DNA of 64,000 bases. It comes from Coix lacryma-jobi var. lacryma-jobi (lineage: Eukaryota; Streptophyta; Magnoliopsida; Poales; Poaceae). The stretch is taken from contig CM019824.1 of the NCBI GenBank assembly GCA_009763385.1, positions 152,030,305-152,094,304 of the forward strand, in the 5' to 3' direction. This document shows positions 56,801 to 64,000 of this stretch, piece by piece; within the stretch, counting starts at the first letter, position 1, and each line of letters starts with the position of its first letter. Position numbers and translations under genes: made by a program. Below the pieces are notes generated by a model. The model saw nothing but the letters and a program-made list of their open reading frames with translations, ran no database searches and was not told the DNA's origin.

Positions 56801-58042
56801 AGAATTTTGATGGGATTTTGTCTTTACTCCCTGCCTGTTGGCTAAGTATCTGATCCGTACCTAGTCAACAGCGAGGAGAGGTTGTCCGAGCGTACGGTGC
56901 CGTCATGTTGTAGTCCGGGACTCAACAGTTGACACCGACCGGGACAGGGTTGAAAAACCGACAGATTCTGTACTCTCGGGTTAGAGTCCCGAGGTGCTTG
57001 TTGCTGGCGGAAAAATTTAGGGATCATCCGTATGGGGGCCTGCTGGCCAAGACTTGCAACTATTCACATACTTTGGAAAGCTCTGGCTCCGAGGAATCCT
57101 TTATTGGACCGACAACCGTGCACTGGGAGTGGAGAGATGGCGGAAGTAGCATGTACCCACGTGGTCGTCGTACCTGGATAGAAGTGGTGTACTGTACTTC
57201 CGGGTGGCGTAGGACCGGGCCCAATCTTGGAGGAATCGTGGTAGACGAGTTGGCATATGCAAGCTTGGGTGCTACATATGCAGTGTGGATAGGAATCCTC
57301 AGCTGAGTATTATTTATCCAGATTAACGTTGCTCCTCGGTTATGGAGACTTGGTCACTGACTGTCAACGGAGAGTGGTTCTCAACTAGGTATGTTTTTGA
57401 AAGGTAAAATGAATCATGGACAATAGAGAATTGAGAAATACTGGAATCTTTCCAAAATTAAAACAAGGATTTCAAAATGCTTTTTCTGCAAAATACTTGA
57501 TCTTGCTTAAGCCTTACCTTGACAACCTAAGCCTCTCATTCCAGAGTCTTCTCCCCTTTTTCTTTAGTCGGGTAAGTCTTGTTGAGTACCCCCGTACTCA
57601 GGGTTTGTTACCCATGCTGCAGGTATGACTGAGTCCCCGGTGTGTCTTGCGCCCTGTTGCATGACCATCGCCCAGGAAGAGGCCGATGAGGCCGAAGAGT
57701 AAAGTGTACACCCTCGGGCTGGGTGTTTGCAAGTATCTTATTTTGTTGTACTCCGCTGCGTTGCCTATTTTCTATCTCCCGAACTTGGTTTGTAATAATT
57801 GCACCCTTAATTTTATCTGGAACCTCGGTTTGTAAAACTAATGTTATTTAAGTCTTCCGCTCTGTATTCTGATGTTATTTGTAAAAGTATCCAATGCTGT
57901 AACCGAATTGTGAGATGATCCTGCGGACGATGGGCGCTGATGCAGCCCAGTGACGAACAGTCTTAATCACACGGAACATCAGGTCGGCTGTCAGTGGATG
58001 ACAGGGACCGATGGGCCATGGGATTAGGGTCGTTCCGCCACA
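53866..58042 (+). mobile_element. 5' LTR of the chromovirus, 4177 bp
   Basis: It begins TGTAACACCTTTGGTG and ends GGTCGTTCCGCCACA just before the primer site. A GC-rich promoter-like region spans 54540-55640 with a TATA-like CTATAAGAAG at about 54898-54907. 55414-55600 holds about three tandem units of 47-49 bp starting CCGTCTCGCCCGAGCCTCC, then shorter CGTCTCGCCCGAGCC repeats. LTRs of about 4 kb are usual for grass Tekay elements. Open frames in the GC-rich part (54617-55713) have no recognisable product. Confidence 0.9.
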
Positions 58043-58045
58043 GAG

Positions 58046-58057
58046 TGGTATCGGAGC
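58046..58057 (+). promoter_or_regulatory. primer-binding site
   Basis: TGGTATCGGAGC lies three bases after the LTR. It matches the initiator-methionine tRNA primer site TGGTATCAGAGC used by many plant LTR elements, with one A-to-G change. Confidence 0.85.
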
Positions 58058-58379
58058 ATCTCACGATAACGTTGCAGTGTTCTTGCGAAAACTTCAAAAG
58101 ATCTTTGAGTCCAAACAAACTAAACTTGACTATTTTGAGTCCAAATTGCTTCTCTTATCTTGTCTTGTGTATGGCAACACTAGTTAGCGAGACAACTTGT
58201 TTAAAGCCCTATGTACCTTATTTATTTAGTGCTTTGCCTTGTTCCGTAGGAACGATTCATGCATCATGTCATATTCACTTAAGTTAATAATAACTTCCTC
58301 TCTAAGTTCATTGGGTTAGTATGCCTTTACCTTTTCTTGCTAGCCTTTTCACTCCTCATCCATCTTATCCTATCCAGAC
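58058..58379 (+). other. leader of the chromovirus RNA
   Basis: Non-coding. No large ORF fits, and no clear donor splice site was singled out. It ends in TATCCAGAC before the first ORF. Confidence 0.5.
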
Positions 58380-58985
58380 ATGGCCCGCATCAAGCTGACC
58401 GCTCGCAAGTCGACTGGTCCTAATGGTGTGCCACGCCACCAACTGGCACCACGCATTGGAGAAGAGACTGGCGAAGCCTCGAACGGTCGTCGCTTTCCCC
58501 GTCGCACCCGCAAGCACCTAAAGGAGGAGATCAAGAATCTGAAGGCTGAGCTGGAGAACTTGGAGCATGATTTCTACCACTCACGTCTGGAGTTCTATGA
58601 GGCACGAGCTTCCCTGGAGCAGGCCAACCGGAACACGATCCGCGCCATCGAGCAGCGTAATGCTACTTGGGTTCGCAAGGACGTCACCAGAGCCGAGCTC
58701 CACGGACTGCGGCAGTACACAGCTCAGATTGAGCAGTTCAATGATATGCTTCATGAGGAGGTACACCAGCTGTACGACCAACTCCACCCCATGGTTCCCC
58801 CAGTTGTCGAGGACCCTAAGGACGGAGTAGTGGAAGAACCGGACGTGGAGCAAGAGCCAAGCATGAACGAGGAGATTGAACCTGCCGAGAACATCCACGC
58901 TGAAGACGAGGACGAGGAGGTTGAGCCTGAACTCATCCTCGAGGAAGATGACGACGAGGACATGATCATCATCGACGAAGACTAG
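58380..58985 (+). CDS. extra ORF (201 aa): histone H3 tail-like N-terminus, coiled coil, acidic C-terminus
   Basis: It is intact from ATG 58380 to TAG 58983-58985, upstream of gag on the same strand. Residues 2-13 read ARIKLTARKSTG against the histone H3 tail ARTKQTARKSTG (10 of 12). Residues 18-23 (PRHQLA) match PRKQLA further along the tail; overall 15 of 21 H3 tail residues are matched with one insertion. Lys equivalent to K4 and the ARKS context of K9 are kept. Residues about 45-130 are charged and heptad-like, probably a coiled coil. In the last 58 residues 30 are Asp or Glu, as in histone-binding acidic tails. It lacks the H3 core fold, so it is not a histone. Function unknown; a chromatin-related role is inference. 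Confidence 0.75.
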   Translation: MARIKLTARKSTGPNGVPRHQLAPRIGEETGEASNGRRFPRRTRKHLKEEIKNLKAELENLEHDFYHSRLEFYEARASLEQANRNTIRAIEQRNATWVRKDVTRAELHGLRQYTAQIEQFNDMLHEEVHQLYDQLHPMVPPVVEDPKDGVVEEPDVEQEPSMNEEIEPAENIHAEDEDEEVEPELILEEDDDEDMIIIDED

Positions 58986-59229
58986 ACCCGTTGTTAGAGG
59001 ATGAAGATCCCGTGTGTCTGTACCACCTGCTTACCTAAACCCTTAGTCTAGGTTTGGGAGCGCTAGTCGGTCTTTTGTTTAGTCGGGTCTGTATCTTTCT
59101 TTTCGTACCTTTTCCCCTTATCAGTCTGTGGTTATCTGTCAGTGATCTACCTTTGTATCAATGAAGTTATCAGTCAGTTGTTATCAGAACTTAAATCAAT
59201 GGATGCTAAGTTCTAAGTTTCTTAAACAG
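58986..59229 (+). other. spacer between the extra ORF and gag
   Basis: Non-coding. The bases just before the gag ATG read GTTTCTTAAACAG (59217-59229), a good 3' splice-site shape, so gag may be translated from a spliced RNA. An upstream ATG at 59161 is in frame with gag but adds a segment (MKLSVSCYQNLNQW) unlike gag. Confidence 0.45.
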
Positions 59230-59652
59230 ATGCTTGTGAACACTCGCACTGGAGCTGGAAGTTCTCAGGAGGCTGACCTTCCAAACCCTCCACCTGTACC
59301 AGCTACTCTAGCAGATGCCATCGCAGCTTTGGCAACCGCTGCTAACCTGATGGCTCGAAACCAGGGGCAGCAGAACATTGGCCACCGTGGTCGCCATAAC
59401 GTCAACCATGAGACCACATATGTGGATTTCACCGAAACCCGTCCACCGGTCTTTATGAGGGCCGATGAACCCCTTGAAGCTGATGATTGGCTCCGCACCA
59501 TGGAGCAGAAGTTTGGTCTTCTTCACTGCACCGACACCCAAAAGCCCTGGTTTGCTTCTCAGCAGCTTCGTGGTCCAGCAAGCGCTTGGTATGCCAACCT
59601 GTTGGCTGCCCAGCCTCCGCTTTCCGTGCACATCATATCCCTTCCGGATTGA
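59230..59652 (+). pseudogene. chromovirus gag, N-terminal part, broken by a deletion
   Basis: The start is chosen at ATG 59230 (MLVNTRTGAGSSQEADLPNP), the usual opening of plant chromovirus gag; a longer frame starts at 59161. It contains FTETRPPVFMRADEPLEADD and WLRTMEQKFGLLHC of the retrotransposon gag domain. After SAWYANLLAAQPP the frame runs to a stop at 59650-59652, while the gag continuation (PSGLMKMKLDQFLALQQ) is in another frame. The short block that normally joins them is absent, so a small deletion between about 59600 and 59630 shifted the frame. Confidence 0.7.
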
Positions 59653-62600
59653 TGAAGATGAAGCTTGATCAGTTTCTGGCACTACAGCAGAAGGACTCCA
59701 CAGTGATGCAGTATGTGAGTCAGTTCAATCACCTTAGCCAGTATGCCTCGGAGTACGTCAACACGGACGAGAAGAAGAGGGACTGTTTCCTTAGGGGACT
59801 GCACCCCAAGATCCGCAGAAGTATGTCCAATAACCTGACCGGCTCGTACCATGATGCCGTTGACCGGGCTGTTGCTTTTGAGGAGAGCAATCGCCAGTAC
59901 CAAGAGGAAAAGAAGAAGAAGAAAGCAGGATCCAACAGTTTCTCTGGCAGTCACAAGTGCCAGAGGGTCATTTATCACCCTAGCCACCACCAAAATCGCC
60001 CACCTTACCCCCACCAGCAAGTGGTCGTCCGTACTGCGGCCACCACCCACAATGCCAACCAGCAAAGTGCCACGCAGCCGAACGCCCCAGGTGTTCGTAT
60101 CACCACCCCACAAACCGCTTACAACCATCCCTGCTACAACTACGGTCAGACTGGCCACTGGGCTCGTGAGTGCCCAAAGCCCAAGAGGTATGCTCCGAAC
60201 GCTCAGAAGGGTCCTGGAGGACCTCAGCAGCAGCAGTACCGTGTCCAGCAGCAGCATGCTCAGAAGGGCAAGGTTGTCAAGAAGCACGGGCAAGTCTACT
60301 ACACTGCTGTCAGCAACATCCCAGAAGGGGAGCCCGTCATGATCGGTAGGTTTCCCATTGCAAATTATCCTGCAGTTGTGCTGTTTGATTCCGGTGCATC
60401 GCATTCCTTCATCAGTCGTACATTTGTCTCTAAGCATGGGATATCAATTAGGGAATTGAAAGAAAATTTCTGCATATATTCGCCTGGAGGGCGTATAAGT
60501 ACTAAGGAGGTAATCCGTAATATACCAGTGATGTTGGGGGAACATGTATTTCCTACCACCATGATAGTGCTTCGTGATCAGGAAATAGATGTCATTTTAG
60601 GCATGAATTGGATGTGTCAGTATAAAGCCATGATGGATATCCTGAATAGGGTTGTGAGAGTGGACATTCCTAACAGTACCTCCAAACTCCTTCTCCAACT
60701 CCCAATGCCTCCAAAACTAGCAGCCACACAATTGAATACCACCTATGTTCTGGAAACCAGAGACATCCCCGTGGTCTGTGAATTCCCTGATGTTTTTCCA
60801 GAGGACTTACCTGGCCTACCTCCTGACCGTGCTGTTGAGTTTGCCATAGAGCTAAAGCCTGGGACTGCTCCTATATCCCGCAGAGCTTATCGAATGCCTC
60901 CCAGAGAGTTGGCAGAGCTGAAAACTCAGTTACAAGATTTGTTGGACAAGGGCTTCATTCGCCCAAGCTCGTCTCCTTGGGGTTGTCCTGCAATCTTTGT
61001 AAAGAAGAAAGACAAGAGTCTCAGATTATGCATTGATTATCGCCCACTCAACGAGGTCACCATCAAAAATAAATATCCCTTGCCTCGTATTGACCTTCTT
61101 TTTGATCAGCTAGCCGGAGCCAGAGTATTCTCCAAGATCGACCTCAGATCTGGCTACCACCAAATAAAAATACGTCCCGAAGACATTCCTAAAACAGCTT
61201 TCACTACCAGATATGGCCTGTATGAGTACTTGGTCATGTCCTTCGGCTTGACCAATGCCCCTGCCCACTTCATGTACCTCATGAACTCTGTATTCATGCC
61301 AGAGCTTGATAAATTTGTGGTCGTGTTCATTGACGACATCCTTGTCTACTCAAAGACCCCTGAAGAGCATGCCAAACATCTTCATATCGTTCTATCCCGT
61401 CTCAGAGATCATCAGCTCTATGCCAAGTTCAGTAAATGTGAGTTCTGGTTAGATCAGATACAGTTCCTTGGTCATGTCCTATCCGCTGAAGGAGTGTCAG
61501 TTGATCCCAGAAAGGTGGCAGACATTCTGGATTGGGAGCCACCTACCACTGTTCATGAAGTCCGCAGCTTCATGGGAATGGCTGGATATTATCGCCGTTT
61601 CATTCCGGATTTCTCCAGAATCGCCAAGCCTATCACCGAGTTAGTAAAGAATTCTGTGAAGTTTGTCTGGTCACCAGCTTGTGAACAAGCCTTTCAGACA
61701 TTGAAGAAACTGTTAACCACGTCACCAGTGCTAGCCCAGCCGAACATCGAAAAGCCCTTTGATGTCTACTGTGATGCATCTGGTACTGGTTTGGGCTGTG
61801 TTTTGATGCAAGAAGGCCGAGTGATCGCTTATGCCTCATGGCAGCTTAAGCGACATGAAGAGAATTATCCAACCCATGATCTTGAGTTAGCAGCAGTGGT
61901 GCACGCCTTAAAGATCTGGCGCCATTATTTGTTGGGTAGTGCCTGCAATGTGTACACAGATCACAAAAGCCTGAAGTATATCTTCACTCAAGAAGAACTG
62001 AATATGAGACAGAGAAGATGGCTTGAATTAATTAAGGACTATGATCTCGAAGTACATTACCATCCGGGTAAGGCGAATGTGGTCGCCGATGCGCTCAGTC
62101 GCAAGTCGTATTGCAACTGTCTGGTGATGAAACCCTATGATTCTTCCCTATGCTATGAACTGGAAAAGCTGGGTATTGAGATGGTTCCGCAGGAAACTCT
62201 GAATAATATCAGGATAGAAACCCCTATCAGGGAGCAGATCATCACTGCACAAAAAGATAACCCTGGAATCAAGCACATCATCGAAAGAATCCGAGCCGAA
62301 AAAGTGGATTGTTTCAGAATTGATGATGCAGGAGTAGTTTGGTTTAAGAACCGATTGGTAGTTCCCAAAGTGCCTGAGTTGAGACAGTTAATCCTTGATG
62401 AAGCACACTTGACTAGATTCTCCATTCACCCCGGCAGCAATAAGATGTACCAGGACTTGAGGAAGAGGTTCTGGTGGACAAAGATGAAGATTGAGATCGC
62501 CTGGTACGTTGCTCAATGTGATACTTGCCAGAAAGTCAAAGCTGTGCACATGAAGCCTGGAGGAGAATTGCAACCTTTACCTATACCTGCTTGGAAATGG

Positions 62601-63659
62601 GACGATATTAGTATGGATTTTATCAATGGGCTACCCAAGACATCAAGAGGTTCTGATTCCATCTGGGTGATCGTGGATCGCCTCACTAAGCAAGCTCACT
62701 TCCTGCCAGTCAAGACCAGCTACACCGTCCCCACTTATGCCACTTTGTACAAGAACAACATAGTAAAACTCCATGGCATACCCAAGACCATTGTCTCTGA
62801 TCGTGGTACTCAGTTTGTCGCAAAGTTCTGGAAAGCATTCCATACCTCACTTGGAACCAAACTCTTGCATAGCACAGCATATCATCCACAAACGGATGGA
62901 CAAACTGAGCGAGTCAACCAAGTGTTAGAGGACATGTTGAGAGCCTGTGTGCTCACCTTCGCAGATACTTGGGATGAGTGTTTGCCCTTGGCAGAATTCT
63001 CATATAATAACAGTTACCAAGAAAGTATTAAAATGGCACCCTTTGAAGCACTGTATGGTCGCCGTTGTCGTACACCTCTCAGTTGGTCTGAACTTGGAGA
63101 AAGGGAATTCTTTGGAGTTGACCTAGTAAAAGATATGGAAGAAAAAGTCAAGCAAATACAAGAGAATATGAAGATTGCGCAGTCTCGACAGAAAAGCTAT
63201 GTTGACAAGAGACGTCGACCCTTGGAGTTCCAGATCGGAGATTATGTGTATCTGAAGGTCTCACCCACCAAAGGAGTTACTCGTTTTGGAGTCAAGGGAA
63301 AGTTAGCACCCCGCTATATTGGTCCCTTTGAGATTCTGGAACGTTGTGGCAAGGTAGCTTACAAGCTAAGATTGCCCGATCATCTTTCCGCAATCCATAA
63401 TGTGTTTCACGTCTCCCAACTCAAGAAATGTCTCCGAGTGCCCGAAAACGTGGTGGAAGTTGAAGGTGTTGAGTTAGAACCCGATCTGTCATACTCTGAG
63501 TATCCAGTTCGTGTGTTGGATTACAAGGACCGTGTTACCCGGAGGACTACCACAAGATGGTACAAGATCCAGTGGAACCAACACTCTGAAGAAGAAGCCA
63601 CTTGGGAATCCGAAGACTTCTTAGCGAAGACCTTTCCAGACTTTCTCGATGCTCTGTAG
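59625..63659 (+). CDS. chromovirus gag (C-terminal) to pol: protease, reverse transcriptase, RNase H, integrase, chromodomain
   Basis: The open frame runs without a stop to TAG 63657-63659; it starts upstream at 59487, but coherent gag residues begin near 59625. The gag end carries the knuckle CYNYGQTGHWAREC (from 60132), where the usual second Cys is Tyr. Protease: LFDSGASHSF (Asp codon 60387). Reverse transcriptase: FIDDILVYS (Asp codons 61332, 61335). RNase H: DASGTGLG (61773). Integrase: HHCC region (H...H...CDTC), catalytic Asp 62616, Asp 62799, Glu 62907 (DD35E), then the GPY/F-like PRYIGPFEIL. The C-terminus (from about 63499: YPVRVLDYKD, YKIQW, TWESED) is a chromodomain, which in chromoviruses targets integration to modified histone H3. 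Only the gag deletion upstream breaks it. Confidence 0.9.
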   Translation, partial: RAHHIPSGLMKMKLDQFLALQQKDSTVMQYVSQFNHLSQYASEYVNTDEKKRDCFLRGLHPKIRRSMSNNLTGSYHDAVDRAVAFEESNRQYQEEKKKKKAGSNSFSGSHKCQRVIYHPSHHQNRPPYPHQQVVVRTAATTHNANQQSATQPNAPGVRITTPQTAYNHPCYNYGQTGHWARECPKPKRYAPNAQKGPGGPQQQQYRVQQQHAQKGKVVKKHGQVYYTAVSNIPEGEPVMIGRFPIANYPAVVLFDSGASHSFISRTFVSKHGISIRELKENFCIYSPGGRISTKEVIRNIPVMLGEHVFPTTMIVLRDQEIDVILGMNWMCQYKAMMDILNRVVRVDIPNSTSKLLLQLPMPPKLAATQLNTTYVLETRDIPVVCEFPDVFPEDLPGLPPDRAVEFAIELKPGTAPISRRAYRMPPRELAELKTQLQDLLDKGFIRPSSSPWGCPAIFVKKKDKSLRLCIDYRPLNEVTIKNKYPLPRIDLLFDQLAGARVFSKIDLRSGYHQIKIRPEDIPKTAFTTRYGLYEYLVMSFGLTNAPAHFMYLMNSVFMPELDKFVVVFIDDILVYSKTPEEHAKHLHIVLSRLRDHQLYAKFSKCEFWLDQIQFLGHVLSAEGVSVDPRKVADILDWEPPTTVHEVRSFMGMAGYYRRFIPDFSRIAKPITELVKNSVKFVWSPACEQAFQTLKKLLTTSPVLAQPNIEKPFDVYCDASGTGLGCVLMQEGRVIAYASWQLKRHEENYPTHDLELAAVVHALKIWRHYLLGSACNVYTDHKSLKYIFTQEELNMRQRRWLELIKDYDLEVHYHPGKANVVADALSRKSYCNCLVMKPYDSSLCYELEKLGIEMVPQETLNNIRIETPIREQIITAQKDNPGIKHIIERIRAEKVDCFRIDDAGVVWFKNRLVVPKVPELRQLILDEAHLTRFSIHPGSNKMYQDLRKRFWWTKMKIEIAWYVAQCDTCQKVKAVHMKPGGELQPLPIPAWKWDDISMDFINGLPKTSRGSDSIWVIVDRLTKQAHFLPVKTSYTVPTYATLYKNNIVKLHGIPKTIVSDRGTQFVAKFWKAFHTSLGTKLLHSTAYHPQTDGQTERVNQVLEDMLRACVLTFADTWDECLPLAEFSYNNSYQESIKMAPFEALYGRRCRTPLSWSELGEREFFGVDLVKDMEEKVKQIQENMKIAQSRQKSYVDKRRRPLEFQIGDYVYLKVSPTKGVTRFGVKGKLAPRYIGPFEILERCGKVAYKLRLPDHLSAIHNVFHVSQLKKCLRVPENVVEVEGVELEPDLSYSEYPVRVLDYKDRVTRRTTTRWYKIQWNQHSEEEATWESEDFLAKTFPDFLDAL

Positions 63660-63709
63660 ATGTAAGGTTTGCCTTTGTCCTTCTTAAGACGCAGAATCTC
63701 GGGGCGAGA

Positions 63710-63729
63710 TTTCTTTTAGGGGGGAAGGC
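63710..63729 (+). promoter_or_regulatory. polypurine tract of the chromovirus
   Basis: TTTCTTTTAGGGGGGAAGGC directly precedes the 3' LTR. This is the site of plus-strand primer formation. Confidence 0.8.
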
Positions 63730-64000
63730 TGTAACACCTTTGGTGATTAATATGTAATTAACCTGACATGTCATCATCTTTAGTCATTAATCTTTTTTGC
63801 CATGCATTTATGTTTGCCTAATGTTTGTTTGCTTTTACTTTTTTCTGAGGTGACTTGTGTAGTGATCTCTTTTTCAAAAACCCTTAAGGCCCAAATCTTC
63901 CTTTAAGGGCAAAATGGTAATTTCATCTCTGTGTCTGGCTTTGTGTAAATCTTGTTTAGTTGAGTGTCTAGATGCTTTGTTGTGTTGATCAAAGTTCAAA
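63730..64000 (+). mobile_element. 3' LTR of the chromovirus, first 271 bp
   Basis: TGTAACACCTTTGGTG onward is identical to the start of the 5' LTR (offset 9864) apart from two C-to-T differences at 63796 and 63957. The window ends inside it. Confidence 0.95.

Larger units (their letters stand above)
53866..64000 (+). mobile_element. young chromovirus (Gypsy, Tekay/Del-like), runs past the window end
   Basis: The order is 5' LTR (53866-58042), primer-binding site, extra ORF, gag-pol with chromodomain, polypurine tract, then the 3' LTR from 63730. The visible 271 bases of the 3' LTR differ from the 5' LTR at two positions (53932/63796 and 54093/63957), both C in the 5' copy and T in the 3' copy. 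This suggests a recent insertion. Gag has a frame-breaking deletion and the zinc knuckle lacks one Cys, so this copy is probably not autonomous. Confidence 0.9.

Noticed and set aside
58380..58985. A true histone H3 gene or pseudogene
   Set aside because: Similarity stops after about residue 23; the histone-fold core is absent and the rest is coiled coil and acidic tail.
59161..59229. Upstream in-frame ATG as gag start
   Set aside because: The added residues do not look like gag, and a splice acceptor-like site sits directly before ATG 59230.

Overview
The window is repeat-rich DNA from a grass nuclear genome, probably a panicoid relative; species cannot be fixed from sequence alone. Evidence for a grass: nested LTR retrotransposons of Gypsy (Tat and chromovirus/Tekay types) and Copia-like types, L1-type LINEs, grass-style Stowaway and hAT MITEs, and the only recognisable non-transposon gene is a decayed plant UDP-glycosyltransferase. 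No intact cellular gene was found. Boundaries, duplications and mismatch counts were read by eye.

Layout. 1-1820: 3' end and LTR of a Gypsy element, inserted in a second LTR element whose decayed gag-like gene (2176-4015), 3' UTR and 2.7-kb 3' LTR (4744-7473) follow. That element sits in a minus-strand L1-type LINE (7474 to about 12.4 kb). 12.5-19.7 kb holds MITE-like sequence, the UGT pseudogene (about 12.9-14.0 kb), small tandem duplications, a 26-base G run and a 458-bp hAT MITE with a perfect 8-bp target duplication. 19680-33997 is one complete minus-strand Tat-type Gypsy element with 5-bp target duplications, broken gag and pol, two minisatellite arrays and a spliced extra gene on the opposite strand. 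34.0-40.8 kb contains a Stowaway MITE carrying a tRNA-like insertion, an element with ACCGG-rich ends, and a poly(A)-tailed retroinsertion. 40846-51084 is a minus-strand Copia-like LTR split by a LINE (about 41385-50091), which is itself split by a solo LTR (43472-45256). 51.1-53.9 kb is a pile of LTR fragments. 53866 to the window end is a young chromovirus of Tekay type: 4.2-kb 5' LTR, primer-binding site, an extra 201-residue ORF, gag-pol with a chromodomain integrase, polypurine tract and the first 271 bases of the 3' LTR.

The most striking item is that extra ORF (58380-58985). Its N-terminus reads like the histone H3 tail, keeping the K4 and K9 contexts, and is followed by a predicted coiled coil and a very acidic C-terminus, in an element whose integrase ends in a chromodomain. 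Second is a shared design: LTRs of two different Copia-like elements carry clusters of near-perfect palindromes of form CGGAC-NN-GTCCG. Third is the antisense, intron-containing extra gene of the Tat element beside two arrays of satellite-like repeats.
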